The translations under genes were made by a program, and so were the position numbers. From assembly GCA_026398415.1 (NCBI GenBank), contig JAPLSY010000018.1:1-64000 (forward strand): 64,000 nucleotides of DNA, given 5' to 3'. Under the pieces are notes generated by a model, which was not told the DNA's origin, did no database searches, and saw only the letters and a list, made by a program, of their open reading frames with translations. Source of the DNA: Kiritimatiellota bacterium (GTDB lineage: Bacteria > Verrucomicrobiota > Kiritimatiellia > JAAZAB01). Below, piece by piece: positions 32,388 to 43,057 of the stretch; position 1 is the stretch's first letter, and each line of letters opens with the position of its first letter.

Positions 32388-33713
32388 GTGAAGGTAAAAG
32401 TCGAAAAATCAGGACCCTGTCGTAAAATACTGCATGTGGATGTGCCGGCGGACATCGTGGCGGCGGAATATAAAACCGTGATTGCCGCGTTTGTTAAAAT
32501 GGCGCGTGTGCCGGGCTTCCGGCCGGGCCGGGCGCCGCAGGCGCTGGTTGAGCGTCGGTATGCCAAGGAAATTGACGAGGACGTGCGCGATGCCCTGGTC
32601 GGGCGAACATACCCGGAGGCGTTGAAGCAGGCGCCGTTGGATCCCCTGGCCGTTTTGGACCTAAACGTCACGTTGAAACGCAATGAGCCCATGACCTACA
32701 AGGTCACGCTGGATGTGCCGCCCGAGTTTAAATTGCCGAAATACAAGGGGCTGAGCCTTAAGGAAAACCCGATTGACGTGTCCGAGGATGCCGTCCAGAA
32801 AGCGCTGGATGCGTGGCTCGAGCGCCTGTCGCAATTCGAGGCGGTGGAGGGCCGCGCCGTCCGCAAGGGCGATCTGGTGCAGGTCGATTACGAAGGCCGG
32901 TTCGATGGAAAACCCCTGGCCGCACTGGGCAAGCATGTCACCGGCCTGGGACAGGGCAAGGATTTCTGGGTCATGGCGGATGAAAACGCCTTCCTGCCCG
33001 GGTTTGATACGGGACTCCTGGATCTTTCCGTCGGCGCTCAGAAAGAGATTGCCGTCACCTTCCCGGCCGATTTCAAAGTCCAGGAATTGACCGGCAAGAC
33101 GGCCGTCTACCAGGTGCAGGTCAAGGCGATCCGCGAGAAACGGCGACCGACGCTGGATGCGGAACTCCTGAAAAAAGCCGGCGTGGAATCCGAGGCCGAC
33201 CTGCGAGGCAAGCTGAAAGAATCGTTGCAGGACGAGGCCAAACGTTCTGAAAAATTGCGGCTTAAGGAAGAAATTGTCCGGCACTTGCTCGACAAAACCA
33301 CGCTGGATCTGCCCGAAACACTGGTGCAGGAAGAGGCCCGCAACCTGTTTGCCTCCATGGTCCGTCAGAACTTGACGCGGGGTGTCTCCCGGGAGCAGGT
33401 GGCAGAAAAAAAGGCGGACCTCTTGACAGCGGCGACAAACACGGCCACGGAAAAAGTCAAGATCGGGTATATTCTGCATCGTATCGCGGAGGAAGAAAAA
33501 ATCGCGGTGGAAGATGCGGAAGTAAACCAGTTTGTGGAGACGCTTGCGGCGCGCTATCGCATGCCGAGCGACGCGTTGCGCAAAGAATTGGAGGAAAAGA
33601 AGGAGCTGGATTCCATCCGGCACCAGGTGCGCATGGACAAGACCCTCGATTTTCTGCTGGCCAATGCCAGAATGAACGAAGAGGGCTTTTTCAGCCGGCT
33701 GGTCGGGCGCTGA
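32388..33713 (+). CDS. tig: Trigger factor
   Basis: This 441-residue ribosome-bound chaperone shows the ribosome-binding signature VPGFRPGRAPQALVERRYAKEI (about 41-62), a PPIase domain (VRKGDLVQVDYEGRFDGKPL ... FLPGFDTGLLDLSVGAQKEIAVTFP, about 160-245) and the helical chaperone domain to the end. GTG 32388 with GGGGG upstream is the start. Its position before clpP and clpX is the common bacterial order tig-clpP-clpX. Confidence 0.95.
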   Translation: MKVKVEKSGPCRKILHVDVPADIVAAEYKTVIAAFVKMARVPGFRPGRAPQALVERRYAKEIDEDVRDALVGRTYPEALKQAPLDPLAVLDLNVTLKRNEPMTYKVTLDVPPEFKLPKYKGLSLKENPIDVSEDAVQKALDAWLERLSQFEAVEGRAVRKGDLVQVDYEGRFDGKPLAALGKHVTGLGQGKDFWVMADENAFLPGFDTGLLDLSVGAQKEIAVTFPADFKVQELTGKTAVYQVQVKAIREKRRPTLDAELLKKAGVESEADLRGKLKESLQDEAKRSEKLRLKEEIVRHLLDKTTLDLPETLVQEEARNLFASMVRQNLTRGVSREQVAEKKADLLTAATNTATEKVKIGYILHRIAEEEKIAVEDAEVNQFVETLAARYRMPSDALRKELEEKKELDSIRHQVRMDKTLDFLLANARMNEEGFFSRLVGR

Positions 33714-33878
33714 CGGAATTTATGATTGCTGATTGAAACATGGAAATGCTGATAGATTAGCTAACGAGTTCATAATGCGAATTGTGATGGATCGGATGGT
33801 TGTGATTGGAGAATTGTATTGGTGTTTTTATCAACAATCATAAATCCGAAATCATAAATCAACAATGGGAGATAGATT
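33714..33878. repeat. tig-clpP spacer with facing AATCATA-type arrays
   Basis: A short reverse stretch (ATTTATGATTGCTGATTG, 33718-33735) faces a forward array (AATCATA, AATCCGA, AATCATA, AATCAAC, AATGGG) at 33836-33869, which ends 10 bp before the clpP start. The 100-bp middle shows nothing recognisable. Confidence 0.7.
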
Positions 33879-34496
33879 ATGGGCAGTAAGAACCAGATGT
33901 TAGTGCCGATGGTGGTGGAGCAAACCGGACGCGGCGAACGCGCCTACGATATCTATTCGCGGCTGTTGAAGGACCGCATTATTTTCCTGGGCAGCGCCAT
34001 TAGCGACGAAGCCAGCAGTCTCATCGTGGCCCAAATGCTGTTCCTGCAGGCGGAAGACGCCAATAAGGAAATCAGCTTCTATATCAACTCGCCCGGCGGT
34101 TCGGTAACGGCGGGCATGGCCATTTATGATACCATCCAGTTTCTCAAGTGCGATGTCGCCACTTATTGCGTGGGCCAGGCGGCCAGCATGGGATCCATCC
34201 TGCTGGCGGCCGGAACGCATGGCAAACGCTTTTCCCTGCCGAATGCGCGGATCATGATGCATCAGCCCTGGGGCGGGGTGCAGGGGGCGGCCTCCGATAT
34301 CAGCATCCAGGCCCAGGAAATTCTGCGGATCCGCGATATTCTTAACGGCATTCTGGCCCAGCATACCGGCAAATCAATCGAGGTGGTTGCCAAGGATACG
34401 GACCGGGATTTCTTCATGTCCCCCGAGGAAGCCAAAAACTATGGCTTGGTGGATGAGGTGCTCACCGGACGCAAGGTCCCGGAACTGAAGAAATGA
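33879..34496 (+). CDS. clpP: ATP-dependent Clp protease proteolytic subunit
   Basis: This 205-residue serine peptidase forms the 14-mer chamber used by ClpX or ClpA. Ser103 (GQAASMGS), His128 (MMHQPWGG) and the Asp of AKDTDRDFF form the triad. GGGAG upstream of ATG 33879 is a fair ribosome site. It is immediately followed by clpX, separated only by a short palindrome. Confidence 0.97.
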   Translation: MGSKNQMLVPMVVEQTGRGERAYDIYSRLLKDRIIFLGSAISDEASSLIVAQMLFLQAEDANKEISFYINSPGGSVTAGMAIYDTIQFLKCDVATYCVGQAASMGSILLAAGTHGKRFSLPNARIMMHQPWGGVQGAASDISIQAQEILRIRDILNGILAQHTGKSIEVVAKDTDRDFFMSPEEAKNYGLVDEVLTGRKVPELKK

Positions 34497-34499
34497 AGA

Positions 34500-34521
34500 A
34501 ATGCAGAATGCATTCTGCATT
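34500..34521. repeat. Perfect 22-bp palindrome of the AATGCAG type
   Basis: AATGCAGAATG and its exact complement meet head to head between clpP and clpX, followed by a further imperfect TTCTTAATTCTACATTT. This is the smallest version of the inverted arrays: one and a half units per arm and no loop. Confidence 0.85.
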
Positions 34522-34554
34522 CTTAATTCTACATTTATTTCATCGGAGATGAAA

Positions 34555-36015
34555 ATGGCCAAGCGCTCAATGCCCACTTGTTCTTTCTGCGGCCGCGCCC
34601 GGAACCAGGTCAATCAATTGCTCGTGGGGCCGGGCTGCAACATCTGCGATGCCTGCGTCGAACTGAGCCGCAAGGTTTTGAGCGAAGGTGCGCCGGCCCA
34701 AAACGCCGGTGTGGCCACCGGTTCCGGCGTGGACGTTGCCGCCGGTGCGCCCGTGGGCGCTGGTGCGGCCATTGCCGCCGATGTGCCGGCGCTCAAGGTA
34801 CCCAAGCCGCATGAAATCAAGGCGTTCCTGGATGAGTATGTAATTGGCCAGGAATACGCCAAGAAGGCGCTGGCCGTGGCGGTGCATAACCATTACAAGC
34901 GCCTGAATCAGGGCACCCACTTTCCCAAGAACGATCCGCTGGCCGGCGTCGAAATTCAAAAAAGCAATATCCTGCTCATTGGGCCGACAGGCAGCGGCAA
35001 AACGCTCCTGGCGCGGACCTTGGCGCGCCTGCTCGATGTGCCCTTCAGTATTTCGGATGCCACCCCGCTTACGGAGGCCGGCTATGTCGGCGAGGATGTT
35101 GAAAATGTGCTTCTGCGCCTGATTCAGGCCGCCAACATGGACGTGGCCCGCGCGGAACGGGGCATTATATATATTGACGAGATCGATAAGATCGGGCGCA
35201 AGGCCGAAAATGTTTCCATCACGCGCGACGTGTCCGGGGAAGGTGTTCAACAGGCCCTCTTGAAAATCCTGGAAGGCACCGTGGCCAATGTGCCGGCGCA
35301 CGGGGGCCGCAAGCATCCCCAGGAGCAGTTCATCAAGATCAATACCGAGGGCATTCTCTTCATTTGCGGGGGCGCCTTTGTCGGGCTGGAGGATATTGTC
35401 CGCCGCCGGGAGGGGTCACGCGCGATCGGGTTTATCCGGCCGCAGGCGCCGATGCGCCCGCATGCCGGGGAGGGGCCGGGAACGGAACACCCCCGCCGTC
35501 CGGAATTTCGTAACCCGCTGCATGCCGTGGAACCTGAAGACCTGATCCGTTACGGCCTGATCCCGGAATTTGTGGGGCGCCTGCCGGCGGTCGTGGCGCT
35601 GAACGAATTATCGGAAGATGACCTGGTGCGGGTGCTTACGGAACCGAAGAACAGCATGGTCCGCCAGTACGAAAAACTGATGGCCATGGAAAACATCAAG
35701 CTCTCCTTTGCACCCGCGGCCCTGCGGGAGCTGGCCCGCCTGGCGGTGCGCAAGCATACGGGCGCCCGCGGCCTGCGTTCCATCCTGGAAAGGGTCATGC
35801 TGGATATCATGTACGAAGCGCCCATGCAATCTCAGGAGCGCGCATGCCAGATTAGCAAGACGGTCATTGACCAGCACTATGCGCCGGATCCTGAGAAAGA
35901 CGCCGGACGCCAGACGCCAGACGCCAGACCTAAGAAAACGAAAAACGGCCTGCTCTCCGACTTGACCGCCGACCAGTCCGCCATAGCTCAAAGGGCGACG
36001 GCGGAAGCTGTTTGA
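34555..36015 (+). CDS. clpX: ATP-dependent Clp protease ATP-binding subunit ClpX
   Basis: This 486-residue AAA+ unfoldase feeds ClpP. The zinc finger ([15 protein letters not shown] ... [13 protein letters not shown]) is at the start. An Ala/Gly/Val linker (about 45-80) precedes the AAA+ domain with Walker [12 protein letters not shown], pore loop GYVGEDVEN, Walker [11 protein letters not shown], the ClpP-binding region (near FIRPQAP, less canonical) and the C-domain ([24 protein letters not shown]). ATG 34555 was chosen because GGAG lies 6 bases upstream. The last 40 residues include [15 protein letters not shown] from an ACGCCAG array at 35898-35930. Confidence 0.95.
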   Translation: MAKRSMPTCSFCGRARNQVNQLLVGPGCNICDACVELSRKVLSEGAPAQNAGVATGSGVDVAAGAPVGAGAAIAADVPALKVPKPHEIKAFLDEYVIGQEYAKKALAVAVHNHYKRLNQGTHFPKNDPLAGVEIQKSNILLIGPTGSGKTLLARTLARLLDVPFSISDATPLTEAGYVGEDVENVLLRLIQAANMDVARAERGIIYIDEIDKIGRKAENVSITRDVSGEGVQQALLKILEGTVANVPAHGGRKHPQEQFIKINTEGILFICGGAFVGLEDIVRRREGSRAIGFIRPQAPMRPHAGEGPGTEHPRRPEFRNPLHAVEPEDLIRYGLIPEFVGRLPAVVALNELSEDDLVRVLTEPKNSMVRQYEKLMAMENIKLSFAPAALRELARLAVRKHTGARGLRSILERVMLDIMYEAPMQSQERACQISKTVIDQHYAPDPEKDAGRQTPDARPKKTKNGLLSDLTADQSAIAQRATAEAV

Positions 36016-36032
36016 GCGAAGTGGTAAGCCTG

Positions 36033-36143
36033 AGGGCGGAAGACGGACACCGGATGCCGGACGACAGACACCAGTCCGGAGAAGATAGAAGAAGTATCTT
36101 TGTAAGTTCTGGCTGGTGTCCGGTGTCTGGCGTCCGTCCTCAG
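36033..36143. repeat. Inverted array between convergent clpX and panD
   Basis: The left arm (ACGGACACCGG, ATGCCGG, ACGACAG, ACACCAG up to 36080) and the right arm (CTGGTGT, CCGGTGT, CTGGCGT, CCGTCCT, 36113-36140) use matching units. The right arm ends at the panD stop codon. It could serve as a bidirectional terminator for the two convergent genes. Confidence 0.8.
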
Positions 36144-36505
36144 GTTTCACGCAGCGGGCCGGTGGGTTTGTTGCGGTCATCCAGCACTAGGACCAGGGGA
36201 CGATGACGGCGGGCTTCGTCGGTCGGAACCGCGCCGAATGCCAGGATCACCAGCCGGTCACCCACCGCGCCAAGGCGCGCAGCCGGACCGTTCAAGCAGA
36301 TCATGCCGTCCCCGGCTTTACCTGGGATGGCATACGTTTCAAACCGGTTGGCATTGGCCATGTTCGAGACCAGCACCTTTTCATAAGGCAACAGCTTGAC
36401 CGCATCCATCAGGTCGCGGTCAATTGTCAGGCTGCCTTCATATTCCGGCATGACGTGCGTGACGCGTGCCATGTGCAATTTTGATTTTAACATGATGGAA
36501 AACAT
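36140..36505 (-). CDS. panD: Aspartate 1-decarboxylase precursor
   Basis: This pyruvoyl enzyme makes beta-alanine from aspartate for pantothenate and CoA. The proenzyme cleavage site Gly24-Ser25 (YEGSLTID) is at the same position as in E. coli PanD, and Lys9, His11 and Tyr22 positions are in place. The active-site Tyr/Asn segment (NGPAARLGAVGDRLVILAFG) follows. A good AAGGAG lies 5 bases before ATG 36505. It is transcribed away from the 5'-nucleotidase gene, with only 26 bp between the starts. Confidence 0.96.
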   Translation of the reverse strand: MFSIMLKSKLHMARVTHVMPEYEGSLTIDRDLMDAVKLLPYEKVLVSNMANANRFETYAIPGKAGDGMICLNGPAARLGAVGDRLVILAFGAVPTDEARRHRPLVLVLDDRNKPTGPLRET

Positions 36506-36531
36506 GGGTGCTCCTTTACGAGGACAACATA

Positions 36532-38217
36532 ATGGCTGCGGACCATAAAAGCAAGTGCCGGATTGCGCCAGGGTGGATGAGTATCGGACTGGCTTTCGTC
36601 GCTGCCCTGCTGCTGGCGCCGGCTCTTTCGGCTCGCGAGGTGGCTATCACGCTTCTGCATACCGCCGACGTGCATGGTCAGGTGGCGGCCGTAATTCCGG
36701 ATCGTGAAAAAGAGCCGGGCGGCGGGCTCCTGCGCTGTGCCACGCGTATTGGGGAAATTCGCCGTAAGGAAGACAATGTAATCCTCGTGGATTGCGGCGA
36801 CCTGATCCAGGGCTCACCGGAAAGTTTTTTAACCCAGGGCCGGATTATCGTGGAGGCAGTGCGGCAGTTGCGCTACGACGCGCTGGTGCCGGGCAATCAC
36901 GAATTTGACGGCGGGGTGGATGCGCTCCGCCGGTTCTACGCCCAGGCTCAAATCCCCGTGTTGGCGGCTAATATCCACGGAAAGCAGGAACCGGTTTTGC
37001 CGGGCGCGGGTCCCTTCCTATGCAAGGATGTGAATGGTGTTCGCGTGGTGATTCTGGGGCTTGCCAATCCGCTGATCCCCCTGTGGTCGCGACCGCGCTT
37101 GCTGGGCGACGTGACGGTGGAAACTTCCCTGGACGCCCTGCGCCGGGTCATGCCGCTGGTGCGCGCGCAGAAGCCGGATATCCTGGTGCTGGCCGCACAC
37201 CAGGGTTTGCGGGAATGGGGTGACGATCCGGCCAATGAAGTTCACGCGATTGCCCAGGCCTTTCCCGAATTTGATGTCATCCTGGGTGCGCATACGCACC
37301 AGGCCGTGGAATGGAAGACCGTGAATGGCGTTGCCTATACCCAGGCCGGGCCCTACGGACTGTGGCTGGGCGTTGTGCGACTGGTTTTCGATACGCAGAC
37401 ACGCCGGGTCAAGTCAAAGCAGATTCAACTACTGGCCGTGGATTCTACCGTGGCTCCGGACAAGGCCTTGGAAGATCAGGTGGCCAAGTCTTTGAAGGAA
37501 ACAAAGCAATATCTGAACCAGGAGGTCGGCGTTGCGGCGGTCGAACTGAAGCCAACGTCGCGCGTTCGTGGTCAGTCTGCCATCCAGACCTTGATCGCTG
37601 AGGCCATCGCCGAGCGGGTCCAGGCGGACGTGGTGATCCACGGAACCTTGTCTGAGGCATTCCTGCGCGCGGGGTCCATTACCATGCGGGATGTCTGGCG
37701 GATTGTGCCCTATGACAATTATATTGGCGTGGCGCGCCTGACGCTGGATGAGCTCCGTCAGATTCTGGAAGAAAACAGCGGTTTCTTTAACTCCCGTGAC
37801 TTTCGGGGGGTCTATGGCTTGACCTATGACCTTGAACCCAAAGCGGCGGCGGGTAAGCGCATTTCCAATATCCGTCTGACTGGAAGCCGAAGCACAGACG
37901 ACCGACGGCAGACGACAGACGACAGACCGGAAAAGACGGACGACGGACGACAGCCTGCCCTGCGAAGCCCTGGCGAAGCAGGGACGACAGAAGGCGGGGT
38001 AAACGCGCGTGTGCGGGTGGCGTTTAATAGCTACGACATGGCCTCTGCCGGCGGTCGGTTTCGGCGCCTGCGGGCCATCCTGGACCAAAGCACATCCCGC
38101 CTGGAAGAATACCCGGAGGCGGATACCCGCGCCGCCGTCCTTGCCTATCTTCGCCGGCATCAGCCCCTGGATATCCAGGTGGTGCCCGGCGCGCATGTCG
38201 TCCGCGAGCCGAAATAG
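36532..38217 (+). CDS. 5'-nucleotidase / 2',3'-cyclic phosphodiesterase family exported protein
   Basis: This 561-residue two-domain metallophosphatase has a signal peptide ending LLLAPALSA (about residue 33). The metal-binding motifs [32 protein letters not shown] and GAHTHQ are complete. The C-terminal nucleotide-binding domain ([34 protein letters not shown] ... [24 protein letters not shown]) is present but interrupted by about 35 residues ([20 protein letters not shown], then REP-like [15 protein letters not shown]) from DNA at 37895-37988. It probably works in the periplasm on nucleotides. Confidence 0.9.
   Translation: MAADHKSKCRIAPGWMSIGLAFVAALLLAPALSAREVAITLLHTADVHGQVAAVIPDREKEPGGGLLRCATRIGEIRRKEDNVILVDCGDLIQGSPESFLTQGRIIVEAVRQLRYDALVPGNHEFDGGVDALRRFYAQAQIPVLAANIHGKQEPVLPGAGPFLCKDVNGVRVVILGLANPLIPLWSRPRLLGDVTVETSLDALRRVMPLVRAQKPDILVLAAHQGLREWGDDPANEVHAIAQAFPEFDVILGAHTHQAVEWKTVNGVAYTQAGPYGLWLGVVRLVFDTQTRRVKSKQIQLLAVDSTVAPDKALEDQVAKSLKETKQYLNQEVGVAAVELKPTSRVRGQSAIQTLIAEAIAERVQADVVIHGTLSEAFLRAGSITMRDVWRIVPYDNYIGVARLTLDELRQILEENSGFFNSRDFRGVYGLTYDLEPKAAAGKRISNIRLTGSRSTDDRRQTTDDRPEKTDDGRQPALRSPGEAGTTEGGVNARVRVAFNSYDMASAGGRFRRLRAILDQSTSRLEEYPEADTRAAVLAYLRRHQPLDIQVVPGAHVVREPK
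37895..37988. repeat. Heptamer array and REP-like unit inside the 5'-nucleotidase gene
   Basis: ACGACCG, ACGGCAG, ACGACAG, ACGACAG, then ACGGACG, ACGGACG and ACAGCCT-type units are followed by CTGCGAAGCCCTGGCGAAGC. The whole stretch is translated without a stop and separates two conserved strands of the C-terminal domain. Confidence 0.83.
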
Positions 38218-38289
38218 TATTTCTTTTTTATCCCGCCGGCGGTAATCTTATTAATTGGATTTGTTTGACTAATAGGACGTATTGAACTT

Positions 38290-41160
38290 ATGAGCAAGGA
38301 ATGGATTATCATCGCGGGCGCCCGCGAGCATAACCTTAAAAACATCACCGTGCGCATTCCGCGCAACCAAGTGACGGTTATCACGGGGCTGAGCGGTTCC
38401 GGGAAGTCGTCGCTGGCGTTCGATACGCTGTATGCCGAAGGTCAGCGCAAATACGTGGAGAGTCTTTCGGCCTACGCCCGCCAGTTCCTGGAGCAGATGC
38501 AAAAGCCGGACGTGGACTATATTGAGGGACTTTCCCCCGCCATTTCCATTGAACAGCGTACGGCTGGTTCGAATCCCCGGTCCATCGTTGCCACCAGCAC
38601 GGAAATCCACGACTACCTGCGGCTTCTGTTTGCCACCATTGGCCACCCGCATTGTCCCCGCTGTGGGCGGCCGGTGGCGCGGCAAAGCGCCGAGGAAATT
38701 GTGGAGCGTCTTCTGCAGTTGCCGGTCCGGACCAAGCTTTCCCTGCTGGCGCCCCTGGTGCGCGATCGCAAAGGGCAGCACGAGGAAGTGTTTGAGACTG
38801 CCCGGCGCCAGGGATTCGTGCGGGTGCGCGTGGACGGCGTACTTCTGGAACTGGACCAGGCCAAAGTACTGGATAAGAAGAAAAAACATACCATTGACCT
38901 GGTAGTGGACCGCCTGATCATTACCAACCTGATCCGCTCGCGCCTGACGGATTCCGCCGAATTAGCCTTGCGCCAGGGCGGTGGCATGATGATTGTGTTG
39001 CACCAGGATCCTAACGGCCTATGGCGCGAAACGATCTATTCCGAGAAGCATGCCTGCCCGGATTGCGGCATCAGCTTTGAGCCGCCGACGCCCCGCCATT
39101 TTTCCTTCAACAGCCCGTATGGCGCGTGTCCCGCCTGCTCCGGCCTGGGCATTCGCCTGCTTTTTGACGAAGATCTGGTGGTGCCCAACCGCGAACTATC
39201 CATCGAAAAAGGGGCCATTCACGCCTGGCGGCGCGGGGGGCGCCGCCTGATCATCTATTATAACGGTCTCTTGCGCGCCTTGGCGGAGCATTATGATTTC
39301 AGCCTGGGCACCCCCTTCCGGGAATTGCCCGCCTCCGTTCAGAAAATTCTGTTTAATGGCTCGGGCGACGAAGCGATTTCCTTCGGTTATTGGCGGCGCG
39401 GCGCCTGGCGCAAGCTGGTCAAACCGTTTGAGGGCATCCTGCCCAATCTGGCGCGCCGCTATGCGGAGACGGACAGCGAGTTCACCAAAAATAGGCTCCA
39501 GCAGTACATGAGCCGCCGGCCTTGCGCGGACTGCAAAGGCGCGCGCCTGAAGCCGGAAGCGCTGGCCTGCACGCTAGCGGACAAGTCCATTGCGGACGTG
39601 TGCCGGATGTCGGTGCGCAGCGCCGGGAATTATTTTGAGCGCCTGGCGCTCGACGCGCAGGAGGAGAAAATCGCGCGGGAAGTGCTCAAGGAAATTCGTC
39701 AGCGCCTGCAGTTCCTGGCCAATGTGGGGTTGGATTATCTGACGCTCGATCGCGAGAGCGGCACGCTTTCGGGCGGGGAGGCCCAGCGCATCCGGCTGGC
39801 GACCCAGATCGGTTCCGGCCTGGTCGGTGTGCTCTATGTGCTCGATGAGCCCAGCATCGGCCTGCATCACCGCGACAACGAACGCCTGATCCGCACGCTG
39901 CAAAACCTGCGCGACCTGGGCAATACGGTGGTAGTCGTCGAGCACGATGAGGATACCATTCGCCAAGCGGATTACGTCTTGGATCTCGGGCCCGGGGCGG
40001 GCCGGCAGGGTGGCGAGGTTGTGTTTGCCGGCGCCGTGCCGGAGCTGTTGGCCGATACACGTTCGCTCACGGCACGTTACCTGAACCGGCTTATGACCAT
40101 CGCAATCCCCGCACGGCGCAAGACGCCTGTTGGTGGGCGCCTGACCATTACCGGCGCCCGCGAAAATAATCTGAAAAACATCACGGTCAGCATTCCCCTG
40201 GGCCTGTTCGTCTGCGTGACCGGCGTTTCCGGCAGTGGCAAGAGTACGCTGGTAGACGATATTTTGCGGCGCGCCCTTGCCCGTGAGTTCTACGGGTCCA
40301 AGGAACGGCCGGGCCAGTTCGATAACATCAAGGGCATGGACCGCCTGGACAAGGTGGTGGTGATTGACCAGTCGCCCATCGGGCGCACGCCCCGCAGTAA
40401 TCCGGCGACGTACACGGGCGCCTTTACGCTGCTGCGCGCCTTGTTTGCCGGTCTGCCGGCCTCCAAGGTGCGGGGCTATGGCCCGGGTCGTTACAGTTTC
40501 AACGTCAAAGGCGGACGTTGTGAAACGTGCCGTGGGGACGGCATCCTGCGGATTGAGATGCATTTTCTGCCGGACGTCTATGTCACCTGCGAGCAGTGCC
40601 GCGGTCAGCGCTATAACAGTGAAACGCTGGAAGTTCGTTATGCCGGCAAGTCCATTGCCGAGGTGCTGGCCATGACCATTGATGAGGCCCTGGATTTTTT
40701 CAGCCGTGTGCCGGCGCTCAAGCAAAAGTTCAAGACGCTTTCGGAAGTCGGGCTTGGGTATGTCCAATTAGGCCAGTCCGCCACCACGCTTTCCGGCGGC
40801 GAGGCCCAGCGGCTGAAACTATCCGCGGAGCTCAGCCGGAAGGCCACCGGGCGCACCATGTATCTGCTGGATGAGCCCACCACCGGTTTGCACTTTGCCG
40901 ATATCCAGAAATTGCTTGACGTGCTCCACCGCTTGCGCGATGCCGGCAATACGATTGTGGTCATCGAACACAATGTCGAGGTGATCAAGACCGCCGATTA
41001 TATCATTGACCTTGGTCCGGAAGGCGGCGACAGCGGCGGCGAGATCGTTGCGGCGGGCACGCCGGAAGAAGTTGCCGCCTGCGAACGCTCATATACCGGC
41101 CAGCTTTTGCGGAAGGTGTTGGGGGAGGTAAGCGGCATTCAACCTGGAAACGCAAGTTGA
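38290..41160 (+). CDS. uvrA: Excinuclease ABC subunit A
   Basis: This 956-residue DNA damage sensor of nucleotide excision repair has two ABC ATPase modules: Walker [21 protein letters not shown] with signature [19 protein letters not shown], and Walker [16 protein letters not shown] with signature [16 protein letters not shown]. The zinc modules (CPDCG ... [16 protein letters not shown] ... CEQCRGQR) are complete. Length and order are standard. Only a short AT-rich spacer separates it from the upstream nucleotidase gene. Confidence 0.98.
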   Translation: MSKEWIIIAGAREHNLKNITVRIPRNQVTVITGLSGSGKSSLAFDTLYAEGQRKYVESLSAYARQFLEQMQKPDVDYIEGLSPAISIEQRTAGSNPRSIVATSTEIHDYLRLLFATIGHPHCPRCGRPVARQSAEEIVERLLQLPVRTKLSLLAPLVRDRKGQHEEVFETARRQGFVRVRVDGVLLELDQAKVLDKKKKHTIDLVVDRLIITNLIRSRLTDSAELALRQGGGMMIVLHQDPNGLWRETIYSEKHACPDCGISFEPPTPRHFSFNSPYGACPACSGLGIRLLFDEDLVVPNRELSIEKGAIHAWRRGGRRLIIYYNGLLRALAEHYDFSLGTPFRELPASVQKILFNGSGDEAISFGYWRRGAWRKLVKPFEGILPNLARRYAETDSEFTKNRLQQYMSRRPCADCKGARLKPEALACTLADKSIADVCRMSVRSAGNYFERLALDAQEEKIAREVLKEIRQRLQFLANVGLDYLTLDRESGTLSGGEAQRIRLATQIGSGLVGVLYVLDEPSIGLHHRDNERLIRTLQNLRDLGNTVVVVEHDEDTIRQADYVLDLGPGAGRQGGEVVFAGAVPELLADTRSLTARYLNRLMTIAIPARRKTPVGGRLTITGARENNLKNITVSIPLGLFVCVTGVSGSGKSTLVDDILRRALAREFYGSKERPGQFDNIKGMDRLDKVVVIDQSPIGRTPRSNPATYTGAFTLLRALFAGLPASKVRGYGPGRYSFNVKGGRCETCRGDGILRIEMHFLPDVYVTCEQCRGQRYNSETLEVRYAGKSIAEVLAMTIDEALDFFSRVPALKQKFKTLSEVGLGYVQLGQSATTLSGGEAQRLKLSAELSRKATGRTMYLLDEPTTGLHFADIQKLLDVLHRLRDAGNTIVVIEHNVEVIKTADYIIDLGPEGGDSGGEIVAAGTPEEVAACERSYTGQLLRKVLGEVSGIQPGNAS

Positions 41161-41161
41161 A

Positions 41162-41255
41162 TATCCAATAACCAACACTCAACACCCAATATCCAAAGGC
41201 ATATAGGGACATTCATTTGGAAATTGGAGATTCCTTGTTGGATATTGGCTATTCT
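41162..41255. repeat. Inverted heptamer pair (AATATCC/AACACCC type) after uvrA
   Basis: The left arm 41162-41197 has AATATCC, AATAACC, AACACTC, AACACCC and AATATCC. The right arm 41216-41255 has the complementary TTGGAAATTGGAGATT and TTGTTGGATATTGGC. The unit type is found only here, yet both arms share it. Confidence 0.82.
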
Positions 41256-41290
41256 CGGTTCTTTCCTCTATTTTTGCGGCGCGCCTATCT

Positions 41291-43045
41291 TCATCCGGGG
41301 AACGCTTTGCGCCGCAGGCGCGCGGGCACAACCGCGTTGTAGGCGTCGAAGAACGCGGCCACGTCCGGATCGCTGGACCAGCCCGCCGAAGCCAGCGACA
41401 AGCCCACGCGCCGCAAGTCCCGGGCCGCCCGCCGACGGGTAATCCAGCCGCGCCAGCGCACGCCATCCAGATCCACGACCCATAATTGCCGGGGGTCCGC
41501 GATGGCGCACAACACGTTCTCATGCTTCAGGTCGCGGTTGAAAAAACCGTTATGGTGGAAGGCGGCGGTCAGTTGACCGTAAGCGCGCATGACACTCGCG
41601 CGCATCACGGGGTCGGTTGTCTGGCGCTGTAGCCAGGCGGTCAGCGGTTCGGCTTGTTCTATTTCGGCCGTGATGCCATGATCGACCCGCCGTAAACCAA
41701 AACGCCGCTCGATGGCCCAGGCAATCGGCGTTGGTGTGGGAATGCCGCAATCCGCCAGGCGGCGGCCCATCAGAAAAGCGCGGCGTGTGCGGGAGGGGCG
41801 GAAACCGAAACGCCAACCGCGCCAGCCGTTCACGGGGCGGTATTCTTTCAAGACCATTCCCGCTTGCGCGGTCACGCGGCAGCCCGCATACGCCTTAAGC
41901 ACGCGGCCGCTGGACGAAGTTTCCGCCTGGGCCTGGGAATCCCTGGCCGGGCTCCCTGGCCGCCTACCCGAGCTCGGCCAGGGAGCTTGGGCAGGCGTGC
42001 AGGCCAGCCAGTCCGAAAACCGGGTTGCCTCGCTCGGCAAGACGTGCCACATCCATCCGTGCCGGCGCGGCCATTGCCGCCGGTGCTGCCGGTACAAGGG
42101 TCGGCCACAATTTGCGGTACGCGTCACGATCCAGATCAGCAAGCCAGTAAGCATAACCGTGGCCAGGATCGAGTCCATGAAATCATTTCGTTTTCCCAGC
42201 CAGGGCACCAGGGGCGCCGGCGGATAGAACATCGTGATCAACCCGTGCAATTTGATCATCCAAACCCAGCCCACATGCGCGCCAATGCTCAACCAGATGG
42301 TTTGCGTACGGATCACAAACGCGCACAAAACAATGCCCAACAGACTCAGGTTGATGAATTGGAGCGCAAGGCTGGGGGTCTTCCAAAACATCGTGAATGT
42401 GGAAACAAACACGGCATTGGTCACGGACAGGAAAGAGGTGCCGATAAACGCTTCTTGGGAAGGTTCAATAAAATGGGCCACGGCAAAGACCAGGCTGGAT
42501 AATACGGCCGCCGGCCATGCGCGCCAGATACGGGCCAACACGCGAAACAGGATGCCGCGCACCACGGTCTCCTCGAAAAAGCCCACCACAAGCGCCGATA
42601 GCAGTAAAGCCAATCCTTTGATCAGGGTGGATGTAAGACTGCCTGTGATATACAGGCGATGAATTCCGGCCAGAATAGTAATAGAACCCACCACGCCCAT
42701 GGTCAGGATGCCCAGGATCATGCCGTTCAGCACTCCGGCGTACCACGGACGCCATGACCAGTTGGGGTCGGCCGTCGTGAATCCACAATCCTTCCACCCC
42801 CGCCACCCGGCGCGCCACAGGAAGATCATCAGAAAGGCAATGGAAAATCCCAGCAGACAGCGGCGCATGACTTTGTCGGCGCCTTCTTCGATCAGGTAGG
42901 CGCCGGCAACTCCGCCCCAGGCGTGGGCGCCATTCATGATCAGCACGCTCAATGCCGATGCCAGCCAGATCCCTGCGGTCAGGAATAGCCCGGCCAGAAC
43001 AAGCACCTGCCATAAAGAAATAACTGGTTTTGAGGGGCTGTGCAT
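41291..43045 (-). CDS. CPBP-type intramembrane protease fused to a WaaP/Kdo-type kinase
   Basis: This 584-residue protein has an N-terminal CPBP (CAAX protease-like) membrane domain of about eight helices with the motifs FFEETVVRGILFR (Glu158-Glu159, Arg163), VFAVAHF (His191) and SIGAHVGWVW (His257). A linker (about 330-390) holds REP-like translated sequence (PARDSQAQAETSSSGRVLKAYAG). A small cytoplasmic lipopolysaccharide-kinase-like domain follows with KEYRPVNGWRGWRFG, HNGFFNRDLKHENVLC (catalytic loop) and LWVVDLDGVRW (DxD metal site). The fusion links a membrane protease to a lipid-core kinase; the substrate is unknown. It might represent two genes joined through the repeat. Confidence 0.78.
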   Translation of the reverse strand: MHSPSKPVISLWQVLVLAGLFLTAGIWLASALSVLIMNGAHAWGGVAGAYLIEEGADKVMRRCLLGFSIAFLMIFLWRAGWRGWKDCGFTTADPNWSWRPWYAGVLNGMILGILTMGVVGSITILAGIHRLYITGSLTSTLIKGLALLLSALVVGFFEETVVRGILFRVLARIWRAWPAAVLSSLVFAVAHFIEPSQEAFIGTSFLSVTNAVFVSTFTMFWKTPSLALQFINLSLLGIVLCAFVIRTQTIWLSIGAHVGWVWMIKLHGLITMFYPPAPLVPWLGKRNDFMDSILATVMLTGLLIWIVTRTANCGRPLYRQHRRQWPRRHGWMWHVLPSEATRFSDWLACTPAQAPWPSSGRRPGSPARDSQAQAETSSSGRVLKAYAGCRVTAQAGMVLKEYRPVNGWRGWRFGFRPSRTRRAFLMGRRLADCGIPTPTPIAWAIERRFGLRRVDHGITAEIEQAEPLTAWLQRQTTDPVMRASVMRAYGQLTAAFHHNGFFNRDLKHENVLCAIADPRQLWVVDLDGVRWRGWITRRRAARDLRRVGLSLASAGWSSDPDVAAFFDAYNAVVPARLRRKAFPG

Positions 43046-43057
43046 AAATGCTCGGGT

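Noticed and set aside
36506..36531. Riboswitch between panD and the nucleotidase gene
   Set aside because: The space is only 26 bp, too short for any known riboswitch.
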